A stretch of 64,000 nt of DNA from Isochrysis galbana (Eukaryota; Haptophyta; Isochrysidales; Isochrysidaceae). The notes under the pieces are model-generated. The model ran no database searches, was not told the DNA's origin, and saw nothing but the letters and a program-made list of their open reading frames with translations. Shown piece after piece: positions 9,453-23,052 of this stretch (position 1 is the stretch's first letter; every line of letters starts with the position of its first letter). The position numbers and the translations under genes are program-made. The stretch spans positions 795,511 through 859,510 of the forward strand of contig CM030931.1 of assembly GCA_018136815.1 (NCBI GenBank), given 5' to 3'.

Positions 9453-11181
9453 AAGAGAGTGGCAAGCTGGGCGCGAGCGATAAACCGATGGGACGAGCGA
9501 GCGAGGGAAAGTGGATGGAAGGGGCGAGTACGAAAGTAGACAGAGAATGTGTGGAGAGAGATTGAAGAAGTGCGAGCTAGAGAGGGAGAGGGAGGGCAAC
9601 GTAAACGGTCACAGTCAGTGAGGTCTCCTGACAAAGCAGAGAGAAAGAGAGGGAGAGGAGTGAGCAAGAGAAGAGCAAGTCGGGTCTCCTCAAGTGCGAC
9701 GGACCGTTGTCTTCGCAGGCCTCTTACGCGCCCGCTAGAATCCTTCCTCCTGGCCTCTCTCTCGACAAGGAAAGAGAGAGACAGTGGAAAGATGAGAGAG
9801 AGCGGGGAGAGAGCGGAGCGGGAGGGTTGACGGAGCCGATTGACAGCGGGTGGGTGAGGACATATCAAATGAAGTCAGAGGAGACGGGAGAGATAAATTT
9901 ACTCACAACACACAGATCTCGCACAGCGCACAACAAATTGGTGCGGCGGTGCGGCAGGGGAGAGGCTGGAGGCTTGCTGCCCCTGTGCCCCCCTCTCCCC
10001 CCCCCTTCCGCTCCCCCTTGCTCGCCGCGCCGGCCTCGGCGGCCGTGCTGGCCCTCTCCTCTGTCGGTCTGTGGCTCAGAGATGGGGGGGGGGGGGGGGG
10101 GAGGGTTGGTGGGTTGGTGCAGCAGGACGATAGGGTGTGGGTCTGGGCGATGGGGTGCGAGTCTCACTGCGCGGTCTAGGATCTGGGAGGGTCTAGGTGC
10201 TAGGTGAGTGAGTTGAGTGCTCAGCACATGCAGATGCCAAAGGGCATGGCTTGTGGCTTGAGGTCGACTAACAGCCCCCCCCGGAGGACAGCTACAGCAT
10301 AGGTGCACCATTAACCGCCGACCCGGTAAGAAACTAGAGGTCGAGCCGCGGGCTCGACCCCCAGCTAAGAAACTCCTGCGGCCTCGCAGCGGCAGCGGCC
10401 GGCCCGCCATGACGAGGCGCCCGTCGTTAGCCGTTAGGCCTCGGGCGCGGCGCGGCCGCCAAGCATGCGGGCCACGCCGAGCCGTGAGTAGACGTGATGC
10501 GTTAGTACGAGTACGAGTGCGCGCGCCAGCTGGCCGCGCCCCCCGCTGCAAGCTGCAAGGCGGAAGAGGTGGGGTTGGCGGTTTACGCTTGGCCCGCGCA
10601 CTCGACTTTTGTCACCGCAAGAAATAAGAACCCCCCCCCACCCACCTACCCCGCCCCTAAGAAACCTCAAATAAGAAACTCCCGGGCGGAGCCCGGTGGG
10701 GGCAAGAAAGCTTTAGAAGCTTTGGAGTCCTGTTTTCTTAATGGTGCACCCATACTGTAGTGCCTGAGAGGAGGGGCGCGAGGCACACCCGCCCCCTATG
10801 ACCTATGACCCCTACTCTAACTCTAACTCTAAGAGTAAGTTCGGACTTCTGCAGTATTAGCCTGCGCTTTCGCAATCGTCAATCGTTCTGGCAGGGCGCT
10901 GGCAGGGATGGGAGGCATGGGAGTGAGAGAGTAGAGAGTGTCGCATCTGGGCATGTCCAGCATAGCGCCAGCGCGTGGAAGGGTGCGTGTGCTTGCCGTG
11001 GCAGGTCGTCCTGTCCTGTGTGAGTGTAACCCCTGTCCCCTTGTCGCACAGCGACCTGATCATTCTAAAAATTAAATCAATTCTTCTCGCCTAGCCGAGA
11101 ACGCTCGACTGGCCCAGTATACTCCCTTGAAGGTCGCCCCCTGCCCAGAAGCCAGAACGCTCGTGACCCCCAGAATTACTT
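9453..11181. other. gene-free, low-complexity and short-hairpin DNA
   Basis: GA/CT-rich sequence (9540-9830), poly-G and poly-C tracts (10084-10100, 10631-10640) and no supported gene. At 10320-10700 the word TAAGAAAC occurs four times, several followed by GC-rich hairpins such as GTCGAGCCGCGGGCTCGAC. A long proline-rich frame on the minus strand (9865-10551) is judged compositional. Confidence 0.5.
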
Positions 11182-11185
11182 TTAA

Positions 11186-11671
11186 CTGTTTACTGCCGGA
11201 GCATGCAAATGGATGCTTCAAACGACATATTTCGTCCCTGCTCGCCAACGCCTTGAGGGGTGCCCATGAGGTGCTGGGGGAGCCTCAGGGACATCCTTCC
11301 CCACATTTCCCACCCATTTTCAACACAATAGGTCGAGATTGTAGTATGGAATTATGGAGAAAATAGGCCCGGGGGCGAAGCAGCCATTTGGATGCTTCAG
11401 TTTACCAAATAATCCACGTGTGCACGTTAGAAAGAGGTGTGAGAGGTTGAGGGGAGGGCGGCGCGGCGCAACGGAGTGGGACTGGGAGGGAGAGGGGGGG
11501 GGGGAGGGGGGGGGAGGGGAGGGGGGGGGGGGGATCGGGAAAAATTTGATCATCTCTTTCTTTGCGGAAAGCGTCGCTTATATCGTTGAACATGTCTTCC
11601 TCTCTTCTCTCACCTCAAAAAACCAAACATCGAAGCATCCATTTGCATGCTGCGCTCCCGGCAGTAAAGAG
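11186..11671 (+). mobile_element. piggyBac-like non-autonomous element with TTAA duplications
   Basis: The 486-bp element is bounded by TTAA at 11182-11185 and 11672-11675. The left end CTGTTTACTGCCGG matches the reverse complement of the right end (CTCTTTACTGCCGG) at 13 of 14 positions. After a 6-bp difference the inverted repeats continue with AGCATGCAAATGGATGCTTC. TTAA target duplication is the hallmark of piggyBac elements. There is no transposase frame inside. The right half is repeated at 56694-56955. The right end lies 41 bp upstream of the ATG of the next gene. Confidence 0.7.
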
Positions 11672-11712
11672 TTAACATCTAGGCTTGCCGTGCCTCCCGC
11701 CGCCGCCGCCGA

Positions 11713-14424
11713 ATGGATTCCGCCGACGCGTCCCTTGTCGCCCACGTGGGCCGCCTCTTCCTCCGCGGCGAGCGCGGCGGCGAGGATGGGCTTCTGGCGC
11801 AGTTGCTCAATCCGGGCGATTTTGTCCCCGTGATCCACCCCTTCTATACCGCGCCGCCGCCCCGAGCGAGCGGAGGCTTGGGGGGCACCTGGCTTACGCA
11901 CAGGGCACCCATGGGGCCTCCGTCATCCCACGCGCCCCATGCGCCTCCTACGGGCGCTCCGCCGATGCGGTACGACGCTCTTATGCCCACTCCATCCATT
12001 AATCACGAGACTCTTGTCGGCGTCGCGGCCAATGCGCCTTGGGGAGGGGCGTGCCATGATTGGCCCACAATGCCCCACCCAGTTGCTGGCTGGGGCCGCG
12101 AAGGCAAGGCGAAGCAGGTCATGCGGCTGCCCGAGGCCTCGGTCTGCACACATCGGCGCGGGAAGACCGCCGCCATATCCAGGCCGCATGATCACGGCGA
12201 TGGACTCGCAGAGAGGTACACTTGCGGTCCTACGAGCAGTTTGAGTGCGCGTAGACTTGGAGGTTCTACTCCAAAGTCAGCTGGATGCTCTGCTAATGCA
12301 AGGTCGATTGTAAAGTTGGGGATGATACCCACCGGCGAGTCCACTGCGTGTAGAACGTCTCAAATGAGCGCGGCTACGCAGGGCGAGCTTAGCGTCGCTC
12401 GTGCTCCGATGGGGCCAGTCACACCCCTTCTGCCAGCAACAGCTCATGAATCGAATGCGCCGGGTGCCATTCGCAGCGATGAGCTCATGGAAACTTCGCC
12501 CCAAGCAGCTGGGTCCATGAGAACGGTCACTGAGGGTACTGAGCGCACTCATCAAGGCAGATGCTCATCAGACTCTCGGGAGAAGGGCACGATGCCACGT
12601 GACCCTACCAAGTGCGTGTGCGCTGCGCCAGTACCACCTCTCCCGGTTGCCGAATCTGGGCCGCTGTTAAAGGGCGAAGCGGTGGTGGTCACCGCGGGGA
12701 GACTGGTTGGGGAATCGGCGACAGTATTAAGGCTCGATGAAGATGGTGATCTGTATCTGAAACTATCTGACGGATCGCGCCAAGTCGTCGGGTGTGAACA
12801 AGTCGAGCGAGCATCGAGCAGGCGCCCTGCGGGAATGGAGGAAGCCTCCGAGATGGGTGAACCCGCTGCTGCGATGAGGAGAGATGGAGTGGCAGTGCCG
12901 ACAGGATGCACAGATGACGCCGAGATTCAAGGACCCAACAGGGATGCTATGGGGCTGTGCGCGTCAAGGCGCACTGAACGTTTGGAGGGCATCGGTTCGG
13001 AGATTGCGTTTGATGCTCAGGGCTCAAGCTCTAAAGAGGGTGATGCCGGTGTTTCAACAAGCATCACTACTACCCCAGCAAGGCTCTGGAACTTGGGATT
13101 GGATGGAGGCGGGCATAGGCATGACCAAAAGGAACCCCAATCGGAAGTGCATGTAAGCATCAGGCAAATGCCGCCCGACGAGTCGGTGGGTGTGTCTGGA
13201 GGCAAGGGCTGGACCGAGATAGAGCAGGCTATGCGGCGACCCATGTTGTTGGCCCCTTGTGCGGATGCGATGGCGGAGGTCACACATCTACGTACGACAT
13301 TAGCTGCGGAGGCACATGACATGGAAGTGCGCGTCAGGCTATTTGCCTCCAACGCTGGCACCGCTTCCAGGTCGGATGGCTACGGCGGATTCCCGACGAG
13401 CGCTCAGTGCGAGGAGCTCGAGAGCGGGTGCTGGCCGCATGGAGGGCGGTCCATTAACGGCCCACTCGTCTTCCTCTCCAACGAGGCGCTCTCCTCGATC
13501 CTTGCCTACAGGCAGCGTATGGTTCGGATGGTATGTGAGTATGGTATGGCAAATCATGGCGGGGGCGATATGGATGAGCAAGGTGGAGGCAACGAAGTAG
13601 CCGAGGCGACAGCATCATCCAGCGATCGTGATACCCCCTTCAAGTCACATGGGGAGTCCCCGCACACGGGCGAGGCCATGGTAGGACCCCCCTACCTTCT
13701 CGGTGTCATGCGCGGGCGGCGGCTAGAACGCAGCAGTGGGGACGCCCGTGCTGAAAGCCACACCTCGGCCATGTGCCTTATGATCGACGAGTGCGACGTG
13801 TGGTGGGTGGATGGCGACAACAACCTGGGGAAGGGGGATGAAGCCCGACTAACCACACCCTCTACAGTGTCCGATATGCTCGCGCGCCTTTCTGGAGGAG
13901 ACAGCCATCGCAGCAATAGTTGTGATGATAGAGAGGACGGCGAGAGGACACCGTCTAGTCAGGCCAATCCCGTTGATGAGCTCGGCGCCGCTCCTTTCCG
14001 CATGCTCGATGCTCCTCGGCCTTTCGACAACAGTGGCTTGTGTGCAACGCCACAAGCAGTCCCGTCAGGCCCGAGCGCTGCCGGTGGAGATGTTGTCGGT
14101 TGGATATATGGTTCCGCCGGGCTCGGCACTGGTCCTCCGTGTTGTTCGGTACGAGCGCTGAATGCCTTGGCAGACGTAAGTGCTAGAATTTCGCCGGGCC
14201 CACATGCGGTCGACTTGCTCGGACAGCCGAGGCAAGCGTGGCGACTCGTCCTCGCTGTTGATGTGCTCGCATGCACGGCCACCACTCCCGCCGTAGCTGC
14301 ACATCTCTTCCTTTCTGGTGAGGTTTGCTGCTCTTCTGCTACCTCAAACCAAGAAATCCCCTGGCCGCCTGATAATCCTCCCGGAGTCTTTCTTCCGATA
14401 CAAGTGCATGTAGGATCTGCGTAG
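11713..14424 (+). CDS. unrecognised protein, 903 codons, single exon
   Basis: A continuous 2.7-kb frame with codon use like its neighbours. The first ATG after the transposon end is taken as start. The protein is acidic, Gly/Ser/Met-rich and mostly of low complexity. One segment (about residues 318-365, KGEAVVVTAGRLVGESATV then LDEDGDLYLKLSDGS) has the look of a small beta-barrel such as a KOW or Tudor fold. No catalytic motif, signal peptide or membrane segment is visible. Antisense frames over the same region are shorter and fragmentary. The length strongly favours a real gene, but no function can be offered. The transposon just upstream may supply or disrupt its promoter. Confidence 0.6.
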   Translation: MDSADASLVAHVGRLFLRGERGGEDGLLAQLLNPGDFVPVIHPFYTAPPPRASGGLGGTWLTHRAPMGPPSSHAPHAPPTGAPPMRYDALMPTPSINHETLVGVAANAPWGGACHDWPTMPHPVAGWGREGKAKQVMRLPEASVCTHRRGKTAAISRPHDHGDGLAERYTCGPTSSLSARRLGGSTPKSAGCSANARSIVKLGMIPTGESTACRTSQMSAATQGELSVARAPMGPVTPLLPATAHESNAPGAIRSDELMETSPQAAGSMRTVTEGTERTHQGRCSSDSREKGTMPRDPTKCVCAAPVPPLPVAESGPLLKGEAVVVTAGRLVGESATVLRLDEDGDLYLKLSDGSRQVVGCEQVERASSRRPAGMEEASEMGEPAAAMRRDGVAVPTGCTDDAEIQGPNRDAMGLCASRRTERLEGIGSEIAFDAQGSSSKEGDAGVSTSITTTPARLWNLGLDGGGHRHDQKEPQSEVHVSIRQMPPDESVGVSGGKGWTEIEQAMRRPMLLAPCADAMAEVTHLRTTLAAEAHDMEVRVRLFASNAGTASRSDGYGGFPTSAQCEELESGCWPHGGRSINGPLVFLSNEALSSILAYRQRMVRMVCEYGMANHGGGDMDEQGGGNEVAEATASSSDRDTPFKSHGESPHTGEAMVGPPYLLGVMRGRRLERSSGDARAESHTSAMCLMIDECDVWWVDGDNNLGKGDEARLTTPSTVSDMLARLSGGDSHRSNSCDDREDGERTPSSQANPVDELGAAPFRMLDAPRPFDNSGLCATPQAVPSGPSAAGGDVVGWIYGSAGLGTGPPCCSVRALNALADVSARISPGPHAVDLLGQPRQAWRLVLAVDVLACTATTPAVAAHLFLSGEVCCSSATSNQEIPWPPDNPPGVFLPIQVHVGSA

Positions 14425-14564
14425 CCTCTTGGAAAGCTCCGGTAAAGTGCACATGTGCTTTGCAATCGCACGCATTGGTGGGACTATAAAAGAGTGTTGC
14501 GTGTTGCACATTATACCGCCTGGCCTGGGCCTTAGCTTTAGTGAATCTGTAATTTTGATATGTA

Positions 14565-15917
14565 TTGGTAGTTAAGCAGAAGCGAGCTGCGGTCAAGCTT
14601 GTTGCTTGTCTTGGGCGTCCGAAGAAGAAAAGCGTTACATTTGCAGCCAACCCCCAAATGTCGAAAAGCATTCAACCACCAGTATCCCAAAGGTCGAAAA
14701 GCCTTCAATCGCCACCATCCATCCCTGTCAGAGCAAGGCTCATCTCACTCTTGGAGATTGCAACCTACTTTTATAAGTGGGGGTCAATGGGGGCCTCGCG
14801 CCCCCCTCTCTCCATCGCGGACACCCCCCGGGGTGGGCCCGTACAATCAACCCCAGCCCCTGCCCTTTGGCAGGGGCTGGGCAATCAACACTCTGGCCCA
14901 GACCCCTAGTGGGCGCGGGCCGAGACTCGCACTCCCACGCCCAGCATGGGCCTGCCCTCGAGCTGACTCCCCCCCCTCCCCTGGTCGCCAGGCATACAGA
15001 GGCCACTGGGAGGCTCCAATGGCCAGCGTGGCAAGCGTGGGAGAGGCAGGGGGGGCCAGGGGCTGAGCCCCAGCCTCCACTGCCCCCTGAGCTGCCCTTG
15101 CTGGCCCTCTGGGAGCCCCCAAAGGCCCTCTGAGAGCAGGCCGTGGCGCGCCGCATGGCGACGCGCCGCAGGGAGAGGGGTGGAGGAGAATGGAGAGAGG
15201 GAGAGGGGGGGATTTGCACCCCCACCGATGGAGTGCGGTAAGAAACGGGCCCCGTTTGCGTTAGCAAACGGGCGAAGGGGGGCGGCTGGCGACAGGAGGG
15301 GGAGAAGAAGGGAGTGGCTCAAGACGTCCCTGTGGCAGGTATCGGGGGGCGCAGTCATTTATTTCCTCGAGGACTGCTCGCGGCGCGAGCTGTAAGGGCC
15401 GTTCTGCTTCTCGACGAGAGGTCCCTCCCCCCCCCCCCCGGTGTTTTTCCCCGGTGAGTCGCCCGACGTAGGTCGGTCCGCTTCACTGGGTTATCCCTCA
15501 TTGTAACTTGTGGGGAGTTATAATGGGAGCCGGGGGTTTGCGAGGGGGGAGATTTGAAGGGATGCATATGTGTATGTGTCTATGACATCACTTCAAGGCG
15601 TGCGGGCAAGTGCGCTGAGGGGTGTCGTGATAGTACCGGGCTAGTGGGAGTAGTGGTACTAACGCTCAGTTGGTTTATTATTATCACTCTTGGAGATTGC
15701 CTGCGAGGGCGCGCCGGCAGCTAGCGCGGAATGCGGTTCTTGTGGGGAGCTCATGGAGCTTTCCTCGGGGTCGACTACGGGCATGGTGATCGACGCACGA
15801 CGCACGACGCACGACGCACGACGCACGGAGGGCGCGGAAGAAGTGTGGAAGGAGGCTTGTGCTGGGAGGTGGTGGCAAGCGACTGGGGGGCTCAGGCGCG
15901 TGCTTGGCTTGTATTGA
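14565..15917 (+). pseudogene. unknown reading frame split by retroposon A
   Basis: The frame from 14565 to 14761 (basic, with LGRPKKKSVTF and SQRSKSLQSPP) is cut by the insertion at 14762-15683. With the insertion and one copy of the 17-bp duplication ignored, the frame continues in register on the right side (ACEGAPAASAECGSC onward) to the stop at 15917. That continuity suggests the target was coding when hit. It may be the gag part of the plus-strand Ty3 fragment that follows at 16.45 kb; no domain proves this. Confidence 0.4.
14762..15683 (+). mobile_element. retroposon family A, long copy with 17-bp target duplication
   Basis: A 922-bp insert flanked by TCACTCTTGGAGATTGC at 14745-14761 and 15684-15700. 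The left end is AACCTACTTTTATAAGTGG, the right end GGTTTATTAT. A long target duplication, no inverted termini and a TTATTA-type 3' end fit target-primed reverse transcription, so it is a SINE or other short retroposon. Its inner part (14836-15120) shares a G/C-rich module with families at 26.2, 34.3, 54.2 and 62.5 kb; its right part is the same as 7762-8390. No coding function is evident. Confidence 0.8.
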
Positions 15918-16451
15918 CTCGTTGACTCGGGGTATAGACTCGGGAACTCGGGGGGACTCGCGTGGGAACACGGTGGGACTCGACAAAGTTGCTACAAAAT
16001 CACTCACAAGAAGCACCAAAAACCAAAGTCCTTGGCCAAGGACCTTGGGCCCGAATCCTGCCAATCCCGTAACCCTCCCGAGCCCAACCAAGAGCCCAAC
16101 TTCACTACCTCACCGAGCCCCACCACCCAGTCCGCCGTTTGTTTTGTCGAGTCCCATCCGCCGACTAGGTCTCCGGCGACCACCCCTTCGACGGGAGTGT
16201 TCACCTTCGGCCCCCTTCCTTCCGAAATTCAGCGCGAGCCACCCGCGAACGCTGCTACCCGTTCTGTCCAAGCCCGAGCCCCGTTGCCCCGTTATCCGAG
16301 CCACCGAGTACCGAGTCCACGTACAAGTCGGCGCCGAACCCTTCGGCGACCGCCGCCCCAAATAAAGTCCGACCCCCCGTTCCATCCCACGCTGCCCTCG
16401 GCCAGTCACCCCGAGGGAACGCACGCCTCCGTTCCCCTTTTGTCCGAGTTT

Positions 16452-16619
16452 CCGAATCCCGATCAAGGAGTCCGATAAGTATATCACCGCGTTCACTACT
16501 CACCGCGGCAAGTACGAGTTCAACTACTTACCGTTCGGCGTTCAATCCGGTCCCTCCTACATGTGCCGCGTGATGGATGCCGTTCTAGGTGGACTCGCGT
16601 GGGAAATTTGCATCCCTTC
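16452..16619 (+). pseudogene. Ty3/gypsy reverse transcriptase fragment, plus strand
   Basis: About 55 codons align with the RT segment also present on the opposite strand at 17.7-17.9 kb: IPIKESDKYITAF, THRGKYEFNYLPFGVQSGPS and CRVMDAVLGGLAWEICIP. It covers the region between RT motifs A and C and stops at the start of a C-rich tract, before the YLDD motif. Upstream plus-strand proline- and serine-rich frames (15859-16478) may be the remains of its gag/protease part. Confidence 0.75.
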
Positions 16620-16925
16620 TGTTCCCCCCCCCCTCCGCAGATTTCCTTCCCCCCCTTCTGTTCCCCCTCCGCAGATTTCCTTCCCCCCTTCTGTTCCCCC
16701 CCCTTCGTTCCCCCCCTCCGTGTTTCCCCCCCCTTCGTTCCCCCCCCCTCCGTGTTTCCCCCCCCCTCCGCTTCCCCCCCCCCGTTTCCCCCCCCCCTTC
16801 CGCGTTCCCCCCCCCCCCCTCCGCCGCTTCCCCCCCCCCTCCGCGCGCCGAGACAGCGGTTCTCTTCCGCGTTCGTGCGCTGAGACGCCGTGTTCTCTTC
16901 CCCCCCCCCCCCCCCCCCGCGCGCG
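16620..16925. repeat. C-rich low-complexity tract between opposed RT fragments
   Basis: About 300 bp built of CCCCCC, TTCC and CCTCCG words, with decayed TTCTGTTCCCCCC-type repeats. It separates two Ty3/gypsy RT fragments in opposite orientation. All six frames are open here because of composition only. Confidence 0.8.
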
Positions 16926-17940
16926 CGAAAGTCCCCCACTCCGACAACTTGAGGATCCACCGCATGAGGTGAGAGGCTGGACCGCCTCCGACTGAGTCCT
17001 TCATCGAATGGAGCCACTTGAGAGCGGAGTGGTCTATCACTAGAGTGAAACGCCGGCCCCATAAGTAGGGCCGCCAGTTGCGGATAGATTCAAGCGCTGG
17101 CAAGAGCTCAACCTCCGAAACGGTCCAATTTCTCTCGGCGGGAGATAAGGTCCGACCGTAGTACGCGACCACCCTCTCGCGGCCCTCGTCGTCACGTTGA
17201 GAGAGGATACCGGCGATACCTAGTTGGGTGGCGCCATCCGTCTTGACGATGAACGGACGGTCGTCCTTGGGCGGAGTTAAGACGGGCTCGGCGGTGATGG
17301 CCTGTTTTAGGTCCTCGATGGCCTCATGGCAGGCCGGGGTTTGCGACTCGACGGCGACGTCAACGCCGGAACGAGTGAGCGCGGTAAGCGGTGCGGCGCG
17401 GATGGCGAACCTCCTAATGAAGCGGCGGTAGTACGAACACAACCCCAAGAAGGACCGGACCGCCTCTAAGGAGTTAATCCGCTTGGGGTCGATGTTGGCG
17501 ACAGCTTCTACCTTCTTGGGGTCCATGTGCAGTCCGTCTCGTGACACCACATGTCCGAGATACTCTGCTGAGGTGGCGAAGAAGAGGCACTTTGACATCT
17601 TGCATGTCAAGCCGGCCCAAATGAGGCGCTCAAGGACGAGGTCGAGCCGGTGGAGCATTTGCTCGAAGGAGTCGGTCTCTCTCTTCTCGGGGGTGTTTCC
17701 GAGCCCTGTGGCCCAGATACCCACGTCGTCGAGATAAGGCATACAAATCTCCCAGGCGAGCGATCCGAGGGCGGCATCCATGACCATGACGCGGCACATG
17801 TAAGAAGGGCCCGATTGGACGCCGAAGGGGAGCACGTTAAACTCGTACTTCCCACGGTGGGTGGCGAACGCAGTGATTCCGCGATCGCTCTCTTTGATGG
17901 GGATACCCCAGAAGCCCGAGGCCAGGTCTAGGGTGCACAA
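16926..17940 (-). pseudogene. Ty3/gypsy reverse transcriptase-RNase H, incomplete
   Basis: The frame contains RT motif A (TLDLASGFWGIPI), LPFGVQSGPS, the catalytic YLDD, the connection with YLGHVVSRDGLHMDP, FLGLCSYYRRFI, and RNase H with its acidic residues in KTDGA, SEVELLPAL and IDHSAL. The first RT motifs, protease and integrase are missing. On the upstream side (toward 18 kb) the frame is joined almost directly to gag-like sequence, indicating an internal deletion. On the other side it runs into the C-rich tract, where the apparent Gly/Arg-rich tail is not real protein. Confidence 0.85.
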
Positions 17941-17993
17941 GAACGGCAGCCGAGTAGGGCGCTGCCGGACGCGCGGTCGACGGAGGAGGCGGT

Positions 17994-18652
17994 TTAGGCG
18001 CCGGAGGGTCCGCCGCCACTCCTGCGGACGTCGGGGATGTGGAAGCCCGCAAGGCTCTGATATGGTTGTTGAGGCCCGCTATCATCTCGAGGAGGGCAGC
18101 GTGCTCTCGGTCGCGCTTTTCGTCGCGAAGTTGTTGAGCATCGATCGTGGACTGCATGTGAGCAAGGCGGTCGGCCAAGAGGTCGGCGACGGAGGGAGCC
18201 TCGCTCACGTGTTCCCACGCACTGTAGTCAAGCGGGTGAGGATGGGAGCCGAGCCCCGGGTAGCCCGAGGTCTCGAGGGAGGCGAGCTCAGCTCGTTCGC
18301 GGAATGGGTCGACGAGAGACGGCTCGTCTGACGGAGCGGCGGATGGCGCCGCCGTGCTGGAAGGGTCTGGCGGAGGCTCGGAGCCGCCGGTTCCGACAAA
18401 GTAGACCCCTTGTGGGCCAAAAGGAGTTCCCGCTGTTCCCATGGGCAGAGAGGGAGCGGGACTATGAGAGGGCGCGGTCGTAGGCGCCAAGGCGGAATTT
18501 GTGCTTGTCGAACACGCGATGACTACGGGCTCGTAGGCAGAGGGCCGTTCGACCGAGCCGGCAGCTGACGCGGCCGTAAAAGAGTCGTTGTTGGTTGCGG
18601 GCGGGAAAATGTCAGAGAGGTCATGGTAGGAATAGTTGTCATTGTCTGCCAT
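17994..18652 (-). pseudogene. gag-like ORF of the Ty3/gypsy element, copy 1
   Basis: Starts at ATG 18652 (MADNDNYSYHDLSDIFPP). The product is Ser/Pro/Ala-rich with a central helix (VADLLADRLAHMQSTIDAQQ, then a charged stretch ending in LNNHIRAL) suited to self-assembly. There is no zinc knuckle before the sequence passes into RT. A second copy at 54430-55212 confirms the family. The join to RT near 17940-17990 skips protease and the start of RT. Confidence 0.65.
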
Positions 18653-19155
18653 CGAGCGCTTCGAGCGGAGAGGCAGACGGAGGTTCGGAGGGTTGCGACG
18701 CGTGGCGTCGGAGAGTCGAGACGAGGCTAGCTAGCGAGCTAGAGGAAGAGAGAGAGAATGAGAGTGAGAGCTCCTTAGGTCCAAGGTAGGCACGAGGGGC
18801 TACAACGCGGGGACTCAAAAAGCTGCTGTCCAACAGAGACAGACAAACTAAACCAAACGGGACGAAAACTAACCACACTTGGACGGGCGACCGAGCGTCG
18901 ACACCAAGGCAAGACCGAGCGTCGGCACCAAGGCAACTTAGCAGCGCACGGACATCCGACAGAGGGGACGGCACAACGAGGGCAGACCTCGCTGGGGGAG
19001 CTGCGACCGAGATATAACAGAAGACGGACGACAATCGTGGAACGTTTGATGTCATCAAGCGAAAGTAGGAGAAGAGACGATATACCCATCAACGAGACCT
19101 TGAGAGTTAAAATAGCTCGCCGGCTAAAAGTAAAAGTCTGTCCTCGTATGGAATA
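18653..19155 (-). repeat. leader or LTR of the Ty3/gypsy element, copy 1
   Basis: Directly upstream of the gag-like ATG. The same 500 bp occur at 55687-56167 upstream of the second gag copy, including CGAGGCTAGCTAGCGAGCTAG and GAACGTTTGATGTCATCAAG. Homology ends at about 19155 in both. A matching LTR on the 3' side was not found, so whether this is a full LTR or LTR plus untranslated leader is open. Confidence 0.55.
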
Positions 19156-20126
19156 CGACAGAAACCTGACGACCTGAGACTTGATACCTAACGGAGCATC
19201 TGGGTGACGGCAAGAGAGGAGGGATTCGGCGCGCGCTCCATGCCCTTATCGTTTTAGTTTTAGCGATAGGTGTTGCATACACATTCGAGGCATAACCCAG
19301 GACGCGCTTCAAATAATTTCAAATACGGCCAAAGACATATGTATTTGGCCTCCGGCGAAATACGGTAAATAGGTAGTAGTAGTATTTTCCATCTAGGGTT
19401 AGGGCTGAGGGCGTGGATGTGGATGCTCTGGTGGTGGTGGTGTGGTGGTGTGGTCGGTTGGCGGTTGGCGGTTGGGTCGCGAGAAGCAAAAAGAAAACCC
19501 ACCTTCGCCTGCGAGGGGAGCCCCCCCGCCCGCCCGCCCGCCCGCCGGTGGGTTTTGTTTTGGCGCCCTCCTCCCCTGCTGTTTCTCTTTCTCTCTTTCT
19601 CTTCTCTCAACCGTCAGACAAGAGAGAGAGTTGAGAGAGACGGGTGGGTTCCTCTCTCTCTCTCTCTCTAAGAAGAGAGAAGAGTCTCGGTTCCTCCCTC
19701 GGGCAGACCGTTCTCCTTGGGAAGCGGATTCCCGGAGGCTGTGACGGTAAAGAAGACACGCGGGGATATCAGCGAGGGAGTAGGAGAGAGCGCGAGGCGG
19801 TGCAGGCCGAGAGTTCTCGTAAAAGAGGAGAGATGTATTGAGAGGGAAGGGGTGTGCCAGCGGCTCTCGTGGGGGACCCGTCGATAAATTAGTTTGTTGT
19901 TCCGTATATGGCAAAGAGACGGGCTCAGTTTTCTGGGCTGGGAGAAGATCTCGAAGGAAGAGAAGGGAGAGAGGGAGCCAACTCCCACTCCCTCGTCGTG
20001 CCTGCAACAGAGAGGGAGGGAGGGAGGGAGGGAGGGAGGGAAGGGAAGGAGGGAAGGAGAGAGAGAGAGAGGAGGGGGTTGGGCAGAGATAGAGAGAGAG
20101 AGAGCGCGCGCGCGCGAGGTGGCGTG

Positions 20127-23052
<2,926 letters not shown>

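Noticed and set aside
9865-10551. 228-codon Pro/Arg-rich minus ORF
   Set aside because: Compositional, with poly-C runs and no domain or start context.
10805-10835. Telomere-like CTAACTCTAACTCTAA
   Set aside because: Only three imperfect 6-bp units, internal, with no extended array.
13959-14471. 170-codon minus ORF opposite the 903-codon gene
   Set aside because: Shorter antisense frame with no domain; the sense frame is much longer.
16585-16930. Gly/Arg-rich C-terminal tail of the Ty3 RT frame
   Set aside because: It is translation of the C-rich tract; RNase H homology ends at about 16930.
19385-19405. TTAGGG-like words
   Set aside because: Two units only; no telomeric array.
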